From contig NZ_CP150265.1 of assembly GCF_037976325.1 (NCBI RefSeq), positions 1,230,001 to 1,252,500 of the forward strand: 22,500 nucleotides of DNA. The letters are read 5' to 3'. The position numbers and the translations under genes were made by a program. Origin of the DNA: Paenibacillus sp. FSL K6-3182 (GTDB lineage: Bacteria > Bacillota > Bacilli > Paenibacillales > Paenibacillaceae). Of the stretch, positions 8,929 to 16,318 are shown one piece after another. How positions within the stretch are numbered: the stretch's first letter is position 1; every line of letters starts with the position of its first letter. The notes under the pieces were generated by a model. The model was not told the DNA's origin and did no database searches. It worked only from the letters and a program-made list of their open reading frames with translations.

Positions 8929-8966
8929 AAAAAATAAAAGTCGAACACTAGACGACAGTGTTCGAC
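8929..8966 (-). terminator. hairpin plus T run between the small gene and the lipoprotein gene
   Basis: GTCGAACACT (8940-8949) and AGTGTTCGAC (8957-8966) make a perfect 10-bp stem with a 7-nt loop. On the minus strand it is followed by TTTTATTTTTT (8929-8939), which abuts AAGGAG, the ribosome binding site of the lipoprotein gene. It can be a terminator for the upstream small gene, or an attenuator in the lipoprotein leader. Confidence 0.8.
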
Positions 8967-9003
8967 AAAAGGTTGCACATTTACTTGTTATTGGTGATCG
9001 AAA

Positions 9004-9228
9004 CTACTGAATCTCTTCACTATTTGTATCGTCTGCCTCATCTTCTTCGGACGATTCTACAAGGCGGAAATCATCTGTTTTGCCGCCGTCCTCCCAGATT
9101 TCAACGAAGAGAGCATCGCAGTTGTCAAAGTCAGCTGCTTTCAGCGATAATGCTTTTTCCTCATCTGAGCCTACATACACATTTTCCAAACCATCCTCAT
9201 TGAATGATTGAATAACATAAATTTTCAT
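9004..9228 (-). CDS. small acidic protein of unknown function
   Basis: A 74-residue protein that I do not recognise. The start is MKIYVIQSF at 9228, with GGAGG 8 nt upstream; the frame stays open to 9291 but has no better ribosome binding site there. Residues 1-55 look folded, with alternating hydrophobic residues. The last 18 are strongly acidic (SSEEDEADD). There is no signal peptide and no cysteine pair. A possible -10 (TACAAT) lies about 16 nt before the ribosome binding site, without a good -35. It lies 70 nt after the chemoreceptor gene on the same strand, with no hairpin between, so it may also be co-transcribed with it. Confidence 0.7.
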   Translation of the reverse strand: MKIYVIQSFNEDGLENVYVGSDEEKALSLKAADFDNCDALFVEIWEDGGKTDDFRLVESSEEDEADDTNSEEIQ

Positions 9229-9299
9229 AAGGCAAACCTCCAGCATATTAATATTGTAGCAGTATACCATAAAAAGCCGGAGGTAAAACATACGTTCTT

Positions 9300-10997
9300 C
9301 TAACTCGTTTTGAAGCGATTCACGTTATGCTGCAAATCCTCCGCCATTTTTGCAAGCGCGTTAGAAGAAGAGGATATTTCCTCAATAGAGGATAGCTGCT
9401 CCTGCGTGGAGGCGATAACCTGCTCTGTACCTGCCGCGGAGCTTTGGGTCACCTCGGAAATCATTTTCATTGAACCGGTAATTTCGTCAACTCCGGCGGT
9501 TAGCTGCTGCACAGCCGAGGAAACCTTCACGGATTCATAAGCGACATCATTAACGGCATTTTGTATATATTCAAATGATTCTCCTGCTGTAGTAACAAGA
9601 GAAATACCTGACAACACTTCCTTGGTTACAGCTTCCATAGACTGAACAGCATTATGCATTTCAATCTGTATCGTAGAGATGAGCGACTCGATTTGCTTAG
9701 CTGATTGTGTCGATTGTACGGATAGCTTTCGCACCTCCGTTGCGACGACCTCAAAGCCGCGCCCATGCTCGCCAGCTCTTGCTGCCTCGATAGCGGCGTT
9801 CAGTGAGAGCAGATTGGTTTGTGTGGAGAGATCCGATATGACTCCAACAATTTGGTTGATTTCATTTGATTGTCCATTAAGCTCCGTAATAACCGAGGCA
9901 AGCCCATTGACCGTATCATTAATTGATCCCATTTGCGCAACGGCTGTTTTAATCGATTCGTTCCCAACAGCCGCCTTATCTGACGCTTCGGAAGCTTTGG
10001 AAGAGACTGTATGTGTATTCTCAGCAATTTGCTGAAATCCAATCGACATATCATTAATCGTCTGATAGCTTTCATTCACAAGCTTCACTTGCTGTTCAAC
10101 GCCAGAGGCAACATCCTGTACAGTAACTGCGATTTGCTCCGTTGCAAGCGATGTTTGTTCAGCGCTTGCACTTAGTTCTTCTGAGGATGCGGCTACTTGC
10201 TCCGCATTGGAATCAACTTGTTTAATCAAAGCTCTAAGATTATCGGACATCGTGTTAAACGAACTCGCAAGCATACCCGTTTCATCTTTATTTTTTATAG
10301 TAATGGCTTTGCCTGTAAGATCCCCAGAAGCAATCTTCTCCGCAGCTTTTACGACTTGAATAATGGGTCTGGTGATGAGTCGGCCTATTAACAAAGCGAT
10401 GGATATGCCAAGTACAAGAGCGATGATCCCGAGTGTAATGATGAAGCTGATGACTTCGTCCACTTGTTTGGATGCTTTCGCTGAGCTTATGTTCAGCTGC
10501 TCTTGTTGATAGGTTTCCATGTCCGTAAGAATTTTCTCAATCTTTGCTGTTATAGTGCGTCCCTGGTTCGCAAGAAGAGTGGTATACTCCTTCTCTTGAT
10601 TCTCCTTTTTGAGACTGATAACCTTTTCAAGGAGCTGAAAATACTCATTTTCGATGAGATCGGCTTGCTTGAGCGAGTCAATCATTGAAGGAGTATAGAA
10701 TGAAGATGCCAGCTGCTTACTGATGTTCATATAATTTTCATGAGCAGCAGTTATCCCGTTAAGTGACGTTTGATCACCAAGCATGGCGTAAACTCGTATG
10801 GCAACCTGCTCAGATTTTACAGCTATGACCATGTTCTTAATATGCAGCATTTTTTGTGTTCGATCTTCAATTAATTCTGTATATGTACGATTAAGCGATG
10901 TGAGCTGAGTTAAATTAATGCTCAAAATCATAGTTAATAATATAAGAATAGAAATAAATCCTCCGAGCAGTTTTTTGCTAATCGTTAGGTTTCTCAT
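9300..10997 (-). CDS. methyl-accepting chemotaxis protein (chemoreceptor)
   Basis: This is a 565-residue transmembrane chemoreceptor. Membrane helix 1 lies at about 10-29, and a four-helix-bundle type sensor domain outside the membrane at about 30-180. Helix 2 is at about 183-206, a HAMP linker at about 206-260 (RPI...AAEKIASGDL), and the long coiled-coil signalling domain runs to the end. The CheA/CheW-contacting tip is clear at about 386-420 (LSLNAAIEAARAGEHGRGF). There is no C-terminal pentapeptide tether for CheR. The ligand cannot be read from the sequence. The start at 10997 has GGAGG with good spacing; an upstream in-frame ATG at 11033 lacks one. No other chemotaxis gene is near, as is usual for scattered receptors. 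Confidence 0.94.
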   Translation of the reverse strand: MRNLTISKKLLGGFISILILLTMILSINLTQLTSLNRTYTELIEDRTQKMLHIKNMVIAVKSEQVAIRVYAMLGDQTSLNGITAAHENYMNISKQLASSFYTPSMIDSLKQADLIENEYFQLLEKVISLKKENQEKEYTTLLANQGRTITAKIEKILTDMETYQQEQLNISSAKASKQVDEVISFIITLGIIALVLGISIALLIGRLITRPIIQVVKAAEKIASGDLTGKAITIKNKDETGMLASSFNTMSDNLRALIKQVDSNAEQVAASSEELSASAEQTSLATEQIAVTVQDVASGVEQQVKLVNESYQTINDMSIGFQQIAENTHTVSSKASEASDKAAVGNESIKTAVAQMGSINDTVNGLASVITELNGQSNEINQIVGVISDLSTQTNLLSLNAAIEAARAGEHGRGFEVVATEVRKLSVQSTQSAKQIESLISTIQIEMHNAVQSMEAVTKEVLSGISLVTTAGESFEYIQNAVNDVAYESVKVSSAVQQLTAGVDEITGSMKMISEVTQSSAAGTEQVIASTQEQLSSIEEISSSSNALAKMAEDLQHNVNRFKTS

Positions 10998-11362
10998 AGG
11001 TAACCTCCAGTAAAATTCTTGTTGAAGATGCAATGGGGTATTGGCAAGATGAGCAGGGTTACTGTTGAAATGATCGCCTCAGAAAGAATATGAACGGTAA
11101 AATCTAGTATGTTCTAGAAATTTGTAAGTTAGTATATCATATATATTTTCGACAATCTAGTTCGGTAGAACCATGTGAGTAATAGGTATATATATTCACA
11201 AAAGGCAAGTATATGACTTGTTCAATTTGAGAAATCAACTAGTCGCTTGAGTAAAGTTGCAAGCATACAGCACTCGTTATTTCTTTTCGTGCAAATATGA
11301 TAAAATTGTATCAGTATCCGATTTATTGATATGGTTTTTCTGAAATATGGGGAGGGATAAAG
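10998..11362. other. intergenic region between divergent chemoreceptor and yojF-like genes
   Basis: There is no gene in these 365 nt. It is AT-rich with small palindromes (TTCTAGAA, and GTTC-ggta-GAAC near 11160). I looked for a sigma-D promoter for the chemoreceptor (TAAA, 15 nt, GCCGATAT) and found none with correct spacing. For the yojF side, TGATAAAAT at 11298-11306 could be an extended -10, with only a weak -35 (TTATTT). Confidence 0.4.
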
Positions 11363-11707
11363 TTGCAGCTGATTAATCAAGAAAAGGTGCAGCAGAGGAT
11401 AGATAGCTTTAAAAATCAGGAACTTTTTATTCATCTTGAAATGACTACAGGTGCTTACGCTGCTCATCTCGACAGTTCAAAGCATCCAGCAGCCAATTTC
11501 CTTACGAATGTGGTGATTCGTTATTCTCACGGTTCGATTGCAGGGAGCGGGCCTTATCGGGTTGGCTTGAAAATGTCGCAAGGCTGGGTATACTCGGAGG
11601 GGCTTACCCACTGGGATGAGAACGAACCGGAGCGGCTGATTCTGGCAGGTCATGATGGGCAAGGAAAACTTGTCGTATCACTGCAATTAAGCAAGGAACC
11701 CTTCTGA
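11363..11707 (+). CDS. yojF: YojF-like protein (DUF1806)
   Basis: This 114-residue protein resembles B. subtilis YojF. It is soluble, with several strands typical of the family (FIHLEMTTGAY, NVVIRYSHG, YRVGLKMSQGWVY). The role of the family is not established. In Bacillus it stands directly before bshB2, and the same order here supports the identification. It begins with TTG at 11363, six bases after GGGGAGGG; no ATG in frame is as well placed. Its stop TGA shares one base with the start of bshB2 (TGATG), so the two are translationally coupled and probably work together. Confidence 0.85.
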   Translation: MQLINQEKVQQRIDSFKNQELFIHLEMTTGAYAAHLDSSKHPAANFLTNVVIRYSHGSIAGSGPYRVGLKMSQGWVYSEGLTHWDENEPERLILAGHDGQGKLVVSLQLSKEPF

Positions 11708-12390
11708 TGAGAGAGGAGATTAGAAATTCTGTGGGACAAAATAATATTTTAGTTATACTGCCGCATCCGGATGATGAGGCTTTCTCCGTTTCGGGGACAC
11801 TGGCTAAGCATATCCAAGATGGAGCTCATGTGACCTATGCTTGCTTGACACTTGGGGAAATGGGCCGAAATATGGGAATACCTCCATTCGCCAATCGGGT
11901 CACTTTACCCGCTATACGCAAGCTTGAACTGGAGGAATCATGCCAAGCCATCGGCATACAAGATTTGAGAATGCTTGGTTTTCATGATAAAATGCTCGAA
12001 TTTGAAGATCATGAGCAGTTGGATGGGCAAATAAAAGCTCTTATTCAGGAGCTGAATCCGTCGATTGTATACACTTTTTATCCAGGCTACAGCGTTCATC
12101 CCGACCACGATGCATGCGGGGCGTCCGTCATTAGGACAGTCGGCAGGCTGCCGCAAGCGGAGAGGCCAATCGTATATTGCGTAGCTTTTTCTAAAAACCA
12201 TCAACAAGCGATTGGGAAACCTCAAATCGTGAATGATATTAAACCTTTTTTGCATCAAAAAATGGCTTCGATACAAGCACATCGTTCGCAGTTTCAAGCG
12301 GCCGAGTTAATGGGCAATAAAACCCTTCAGGATGCGGAAATACAAGAGCGCTTTGGAACGGAGCGTTTCTGGATTTATCCATTCGCCTAA
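11707..12390 (+). CDS. bshB2: bacillithiol biosynthesis deacetylase BshB2
   Basis: This 227-residue enzyme of the LmbE/PIG-L zinc deacetylase family should remove the acetyl group from GlcNAc-malate in bacillithiol synthesis, the main low-molecular-weight thiol of many Bacillota. The zinc site is visible: PHPDDE at 19-24 (H20, D23) and HPDHD at 131-135 (H134). D22 or its neighbour is the expected general base. BshB2 rather than BshB1 is called because of the yojF partner just upstream; BshB1 is normally with mgsA or bshA. AAGGAA lies 9 nt before the ATG. A terminator follows 25 nt after the stop, closing a two-gene operon. Confidence 0.88.
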   Translation: MREEIRNSVGQNNILVILPHPDDEAFSVSGTLAKHIQDGAHVTYACLTLGEMGRNMGIPPFANRVTLPAIRKLELEESCQAIGIQDLRMLGFHDKMLEFEDHEQLDGQIKALIQELNPSIVYTFYPGYSVHPDHDACGASVIRTVGRLPQAERPIVYCVAFSKNHQQAIGKPQIVNDIKPFLHQKMASIQAHRSQFQAAELMGNKTLQDAEIQERFGTERFWIYPFA

Positions 12391-12414
12391 TAAATATTCA
12401 TAAATAAGATAAGC

Positions 12415-12446
12415 AGCTCTAAGAAATTGTCCTTAGAGCTTTTTTT
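12415..12446 (+). terminator. intrinsic terminator of the yojF-bshB2 operon
   Basis: A perfect 9-bp stem AGCTCTAAG / CTTAGAGCT with an 8-nt loop is followed by six T. Confidence 0.93.
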
Positions 12447-12489
12447 CTGTTGATCGGCAGAGAGTTCATCAAAGCATGAAAGAACTAGA

Positions 12490-12518
12490 TAGTTTGAGTT
12501 ACTCATCTATGCTAGAAT
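12490..12518 (+). promoter_or_regulatory. possible extended -10 promoter of the glycosyltransferase gene
   Basis: TGCTAGAAT (12510-12518) is an extended -10. The sequence 17 nt upstream (TAGTTT) is a poor -35, which such promoters tolerate. Confidence 0.5.
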
Positions 12519-12544
12519 GTGGATAAAAAACCAAGGTGGATCTA

Positions 12545-13282
12545 ATGGAAAATCATTCGCTAATTATGGGCATTCCCATCCCTAAAATAACGATGGGTGA
12601 AACTGTCGATTTGATTGACGAAGTTATTAAAGAGAAAAAAACAGAGCTTTTCCACGTGGTGACGTTGAATCCAGAAATCAGTATGTCTTGTCAGCAAAAT
12701 TTAGAGCTTCGTTCCATTATTAACGACGCGGCACACCTTACTGCTGATGGTGCAGGCATCGTCATGGTCTCTCGGTTTAAGGGGAATCCGCTGCCAGAAC
12801 GTGTTACGGGATGCGATCTTCTGATCAATCTATTGGAGATGGGCAATAGGAAAAAGTGGTCGTTCTATCTGCTGGGCGCAAGTGAGATGACGAGTAAAAA
12901 GGCTTTAGAAGTGATCAATTTGAAATACCCAAACGTGTCTATTGTCGGAAGGCATCATGGTTTTTTTGAACCTAAGGATGACGCGAAAATTGTGAATGAA
13001 ATTGCAAGCTTGAGTCCCGATGTTTTAGTCGTTGCCTTAGGTGCGCCTAAAGCCGAATTTTGGATTCATACGTTTAAAAATTGTCTAAACGCTAGGGTTG
13101 CTATAGGCGTTGGCGGGAGTCTGGATACAATTGCTGGAACCGTAAAGCGAGCGCCTGTAATATGGCAAAAGTTAAATTTGGAATGGCTTTATCGATTAAT
13201 AAAGCAGCCTTCTAGATGGAAGAGGCAATTAATTTTACCTCGCTTTGCAATGAAAGCATTGTTATTCAAAGAAAGAAACTGA
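12545..13282 (+). CDS. WecG/TagA/CpsF-family glycosyltransferase
   Basis: A 245-residue GT26-family enzyme. Relatives add N-acetylmannosamine (or another sugar) to a lipid-linked sugar on the inner face of the membrane during synthesis of teichoic acid or other surface polymers. Family hallmarks are LNPE at 41-44, TADGAG at 66-71 (with the likely catalytic Asp, D68), LGAPKAEFW at 165-173, GVGGSLD at 188-194, KRAP at 201-204 and LEWLYRL at 212-218, then a basic C-terminal tail (PSRWKRQ) that in TagA helps membrane binding. The ATG at 12545 is 5 nt from AAGGTGG; a GTG 9 nt earlier falls inside that ribosome binding site. No other polymer gene is adjacent, so the glycan cannot be named. Confidence 0.9.
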   Translation: MENHSLIMGIPIPKITMGETVDLIDEVIKEKKTELFHVVTLNPEISMSCQQNLELRSIINDAAHLTADGAGIVMVSRFKGNPLPERVTGCDLLINLLEMGNRKKWSFYLLGASEMTSKKALEVINLKYPNVSIVGRHHGFFEPKDDAKIVNEIASLSPDVLVVALGAPKAEFWIHTFKNCLNARVAIGVGGSLDTIAGTVKRAPVIWQKLNLEWLYRLIKQPSRWKRQLILPRFAMKALLFKERN

Positions 13283-13374
13283 TTATAATCATGGCTTAAT
13301 CTACATCTACGGAGGAAGATTAATTGGATCAATGGCATTCTAGTCACAAAATATTTTTTAATGAATTCCAACTG

Positions 13375-13403
13375 TTGACTTTTTGTGGATCTTAACGTAC
13401 TAT
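13375..13403 (+). promoter_or_regulatory. sigma-A promoter of the T-box / tRNA-Phe unit
   Basis: TTGACT (13375-13380), 17 nt, TACTAT (13398-13403). Transcription would begin at about 13410, shortly before T-box stem I. Confidence 0.8.
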
Positions 13404-13409
13404 TAGGAA

Positions 13410-13690
13410 AATTATTCAAAACAATATAAATGCGTAGATGGAGAAAAGTAAATCAATACCTACTTACAGGGAGGAAGCGCCGAAGATTGAGAGCGTTTCT
13501 GGGAAAAGGGTTGGTTGAAGTTCACTCCGGAGCAGTCCCTTGAAACCAGTAACGGCAAGTAGAGGAGCACCGGTTAGTTAACCGTTATTAATTAAAGTGA
13601 GAACATTTCTGTTTTTGTTGCAGAGACGTTTTAATTTAGGGTGGTACCACGGCTTCTCGTCCCTTCGGATGAGGGGCTATTTGTATTTTC
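13410..13690 (+). promoter_or_regulatory. T-box riboswitch with Phe specifier (TTC), terminator type
   Basis: This leader binds a tRNA by its anticodon and tests by its free CCA end whether it is charged; uncharged tRNA favours read-through. The T-box itself, AGGGTGGTACCACGG, is at 13638-13652; its TGGT pairs with an ACCA tRNA end. A terminator follows: 13651-13661 pairs with 13668-13678 (11 bp with several G-T pairs), then ATTTGTATTTT. Stem I can be drawn: GGAG (13440-13443) with CTCC (13525-13528) at the base, then an internal loop with AGTA (13447-13450) facing GAAGTTCA, then 13451-13460 pairing with 13508-13516. The triplet in the specifier position is TTC at 13521-13523, followed by the usual purine. 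GAAGCGC / GCGTTTC (13474-13499) is an apical stem, and CGGTT/AACCG near 13571 is a downstream helix. What follows is not a synthetase gene but two tRNA-Phe genes. Confidence 0.93.
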
Positions 13691-13708
13691 AGGGATATTA
13701 AATATTAT

Positions 13709-13784
13709 GGCTCGGTAGCTCAGTCGGTAGAGCATAGGACTGAAAATCCTAGTGTCGGCGGTTCGATTCCGTCCCGAGCCACCA
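13709..13784 (+). tRNA. tRNA-Phe (anticodon GAA), copy 1
   Basis: A complete 76-nt cloverleaf: acceptor GGCTCGG / CCGAGCC, discriminator A, CCA encoded. The anticodon stem is TAGGA/TCCTA with loop CTGAAAA, anticodon at 13742-13744. It starts about 20 nt after the T-box terminator. No promoter can fit in that gap: the only -35/-10-like pair (TTGTAT, 16 nt, TATTAT) would start inside the tRNA. It should depend on read-through of the T-box. Confidence 0.97.
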
Positions 13785-13800
13785 TAACTTCAAGCAATAA

Positions 13801-13876
13801 GGCTCGGTAGCTCAGTTGGTAGAGCATAGGACTGAAAATCCTAGTGTCGGCGGTTCGATTCCGTCCCGAGCCACCA
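13801..13876 (+). tRNA. tRNA-Phe (anticodon GAA), copy 2
   Basis: The same 76-nt tRNA as copy 1 with one difference, T instead of C in the D loop (AGTTGGTA against AGTCGGTA). The anticodon is at 13834-13836. It lies 16 nt after copy 1, and the spacers after both copies are also alike, so the pair arose by tandem duplication. Confidence 0.97.
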
Positions 13877-13892
13877 TAACTTCAAACAAATA

Positions 13893-13933
13893 AGCCTTGC
13901 GGCTCTCGAAAGGGATTCGAAAGCTGCAAGGCT
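13893..13933. terminator. hairpin after tRNA-Phe; terminator of the catalase gene on the minus strand
   Basis: AGCCTTGCGGCT (13893-13904) pairs with AGCTGCAAGGCT (13922-13933), 12 bp with one wobble, and TCGAA/TTCGA inside. On the minus strand it is followed by a T-rich tail (TTATTTGTTTG), 23 nt after the catalase stop. On the plus strand no T run follows, so ending of the tRNA transcript here would be less efficient. Confidence 0.8.
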
Positions 13934-13955
13934 GGATGATGCGATATATAAGAAA

Positions 13956-15413
13956 TTATGATTGCTGTGAGATGGACAAGCCAAGCCCTTCAGCAATGCG
14001 TTGGCCAAAATCAGGGTCTGCTTTGAAAAAATGGCCAATCTGACGAAGCTTGATCTCATCTTTCTCAACGGGCTTCATAGCGCCGACGATCGTATCAATA
14101 AGGCGGGCACGTTCCTCTTCGCTGATAAGGCGATAAAGGTCGCCAGCTTGTGTGTAGTGGTCATGATGGTCAAAAGGAGCGCTGTCTGCATTTCCTGACA
14201 CTTCGAACGGAGTTGGCTTGTTTTCCGGCGACTCCGTTGGTCCGCCGTAGCTGTTAGGCTCGTAATAAATCGATGCTCCTCCGTTGCCGTCTGCACGCAT
14301 CTGGCCATCGCGCTGGTGATTGTTCACCGGAGCGACAGGGCGATTAATCGGCAGTTGATTATGATTGGCGCCAACACGGTAACGATGAGCATCGGAGTAA
14401 GCAAAGAGACGTCCTTGGAGCATCTTATCCGGTGAAGCTTCGATTCCTGGGACAAATGATCCTGGCGAGAATGTCGCTTGCTCCACCTCTGCAAAATAAT
14501 TTTCCGGGTTGCGGTCAAGCACCATGCGACCGACCTCAATTAATGGATAATCCTTTTGAGACCAGACTTTCGTTACGTCAAACGGATCGAAGCGATATGT
14601 ATTCGCATCCTCTTCAGGCATGATCTGCACATAAAGCTTCCACGCTGGAAAATCTCCACTTGCAATTGCATTAAATAAATCTTCGGTATGATAATCAGGA
14701 TTTTCGCCAGCAATTTTGGCAGCTACCTCATTAGAGATGTTTTGAACACCTTGCTCTGTTTTGAAATGGTATTTCACCCATACCGCTTGGCCTTGGTCAT
14801 TCACCCATTTGAAAGTGTGGCTTCCAAAACCATGCATATGTCTAAACGTAGCAGGAATCCCGCGGTCAGACATAAGGATCGTAACCTGATGCAGAGACTC
14901 AGGCGATAAGGACCAGAAATCCCATACCGCATTCGGGTTTTTTAAATGGGTTTGAGGATGACGCTTCTGAGTATGAATGAAGTCTGGAAATTTAATCGCA
15001 TCACGAATAAAGAATACGGGTGTATTATTGCCGACAAGATCATAGTTTCCTTCATCTGTATAAAATTTAACGGCGAAACCGCGTGGATCGCGCACCGTAT
15101 CGGCAGAGCCGAGCTCGCCAGCTACGGTTGAAAAACGTATAAACATAGGTGTGCGTTTTCCTACTTCGGACAAAAAGTTAGCTTTCGTATAAGACGTGAC
15201 ATCATGCGTAACTTGAAAGTAGCCATGTGCGCCTGCGCCTTTGGCATGGACAACGCGTTCTGGAACACGCTCTCTATTGAAATGCGCCAGCTTTTCAAGC
15301 AGATGAACATCCTGAATTAATGTGGGACCACGTGAGCCTGCTGTCATCGAGTTTTGGTTGTCTCCAACGGGAGCGCCAAAGCTAGTTGTGAGCTTGTTCT
15401 TCTCAGTACTCAT
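13956..15413 (-). CDS. katA: monofunctional haem catalase (clade 3 size)
   Basis: This 485-residue cytoplasmic catalase breaks down hydrogen peroxide to water and oxygen. The distal haem pocket is visible: H56 in [12 protein letters not shown] and N129 in [15 protein letters not shown]. The proximal haem ligand is Y339 in [12 protein letters not shown]. The length is that of small-subunit catalases such as B. subtilis KatA. The start at 15413 has GAGGTG 8 nt upstream. A PerR-like box lies 81 nt upstream, which fits peroxide induction. It is on the same strand as the WYL gene pair, 86 nt beyond it with no terminator hairpin, so some read-through from that operon is possible. The gene name is by similarity. 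Confidence 0.96.
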   Translation of the reverse strand: MSTEKNKLTTSFGAPVGDNQNSMTAGSRGPTLIQDVHLLEKLAHFNRERVPERVVHAKGAGAHGYFQVTHDVTSYTKANFLSEVGKRTPMFIRFSTVAGELGSADTVRDPRGFAVKFYTDEGNYDLVGNNTPVFFIRDAIKFPDFIHTQKRHPQTHLKNPNAVWDFWSLSPESLHQVTILMSDRGIPATFRHMHGFGSHTFKWVNDQGQAVWVKYHFKTEQGVQNISNEVAAKIAGENPDYHTEDLFNAIASGDFPAWKLYVQIMPEEDANTYRFDPFDVTKVWSQKDYPLIEVGRMVLDRNPENYFAEVEQATFSPGSFVPGIEASPDKMLQGRLFAYSDAHRYRVGANHNQLPINRPVAPVNNHQRDGQMRADGNGGASIYYEPNSYGGPTESPENKPTPFEVSGNADSAPFDHHDHYTQAGDLYRLISEEERARLIDTIVGAMKPVEKDEIKLRQIGHFFKADPDFGQRIAEGLGLSISQQS

Positions 15414-15458
15414 AATAGATTCACCTCATTGATTTTGTATGATTACGCCTCATACCTT

Positions 15459-15508
15459 ATGTTACCGTTTTATAGGAGGAAATCAATATCATTTTATAAT
15501 CATTCTAA
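15459..15508 (-). promoter_or_regulatory. PerR-like box and probable promoter of the catalase gene
   Basis: TTATAATCATTCTAA (15494-15508) matches the PerR consensus TTATAATNATTATAA at all but one defined base. A candidate promoter on the minus strand is TTGATT (15481-15486), 16 nt, TAACAT (15459-15464). The box is just upstream of it and overlaps the last codons of the WYL gene. PerR is the peroxide-sensing repressor of catalase genes in Bacillus. Confidence 0.75.
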
Positions 15509-16318
15509 ATAAAATTTTTCGTCAAATTGTGCATATCGTGCTAGGGATTTTGTCGCAGACTCGAGCATACGGCGCCGCAGGTGCTCGCCATCGATGATGC
15601 GAACCCGCTTTCCGAGGAAGCGAGTTTTGGAAAGAACATATTCGCTGTCCTTGCTTGAAAAGTGCAATTGAATCGTATATTCATTGGAGTCGGCAGCGTA
15701 ACTGACTTCTTTCTCGAAGCAAGAAAAAGCATACAAAATGCGCGAGAGCTCGCCGTTGTATTCGGGAACAACAAGAATATTCGCACTCATGCTGCGTTTT
15801 TTCATTAAGCCTTGAACGATACCAATTAGCTGCTCGTAATATTCCGTTGGACAAATCTGCTCGCTGCTGCCCGTCACGTTATCAAGCTTTGTGCTCATCA
15901 GCGTTCGATGATTGATATGGTACCAGAGAAGATACCATTCCCGTTTGACCATCGAATATTCCAGCTTATAGGGAAGACCCCTTTGCTCCGTACAGGTGCG
16001 GCCTCCTTTAATTTTATAGCTTATATATAGTAGGTTTTTGTTAGTGATAGCTTGGCGAAGAGGACGAATGTAAGAATGATAGACTTGCTTCTCTCTACTA
16101 GCTGCCTTATGCAGAAGCCCGCCAGTATCCAAGGATTGATCTTCTTCTAATATAGTGTTCATTTGAATAAGCGTTTCTGGAGACAAAGCAGCCGCAGCAG
16201 CGGGATGCTCAAGCATGGTCTTCAGCCAACTTCGCTCATGCGCAGTCATGATGAACGTACCGGAGCCTTCCAGCTTGGATAAAATCTGATAGTTGAATAT
16301 TTTCTCAAAAGGATTCAT
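15500..16318 (-). CDS. WYL-domain protein, second of a pair, no clear DNA-binding domain
   Basis: This 272-residue protein has a WYL-type ligand-binding domain at about 82-150 (GLPYKLEYSMVKREWYLLW followed by TKLDNV) and a C-terminal extension of the WCX kind at about 170-265. The N-terminal 80 residues look helical (ERSWLKTMLEHPAAAAALS) but show no helix-turn-helix. It probably works with the larger partner encoded just upstream, whose gene it overlaps by 14 nt; paired WYL regulators such as actinobacterial PafB/PafC are a precedent. AAGGAG lies 13 nt before the ATG, rather far, so it likely depends on translational coupling. The ligand is unknown; WYL domains studied elsewhere bind nucleic acids or nucleotides. 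Confidence 0.82.
   Translation of the reverse strand: MNPFEKIFNYQILSKLEGSGTFIMTAHERSWLKTMLEHPAAAAALSPETLIQMNTILEEDQSLDTGGLLHKAASREKQVYHSYIRPLRQAITNKNLLYISYKIKGGRTCTEQRGLPYKLEYSMVKREWYLLWYHINHRTLMSTKLDNVTGSSEQICPTEYYEQLIGIVQGLMKKRSMSANILVVPEYNGELSRILYAFSCFEKEVSYAADSNEYTIQLHFSSKDSEYVLSKTRFLGKRVRIIDGEHLRRRMLESATKSLARYAQFDEKFYLE

Larger units (their letters stand above)
13709..13893 (+). repeat. tandem duplication of a 92-nt tRNA-Phe unit
   Basis: Unit 1 (13709-13800) and unit 2 (13801-13893) each hold the tRNA plus a tail TAACTTCAA(G/A)CAA(A)TAA. They differ at only three positions: one base in the D loop, one in the tail and one inserted A. The near identity of the non-functional tail says that the duplication is recent or kept alike by recombination. 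Confidence 0.9.

Noticed and set aside
10998..11160. Sigma-D (flagellar) promoter for the chemoreceptor gene
   Set aside because: GCCAATAC is present on the minus strand, but no TAAA stands at the required 15-nt distance.
13501..13560. GGC, AAC or ACC near 13540-13556 as the T-box specifier
   Set aside because: They lie 3' of the stem I base helix. Only TTC at 13521 faces the AGTA loop with helices on both sides, and it agrees with the downstream tRNA-Phe.
13681..13708. TTGTAT, 16 nt, TATTAT as a separate promoter for the tRNA-Phe genes
   Set aside because: Transcription would start at about 13715, inside the tRNA.
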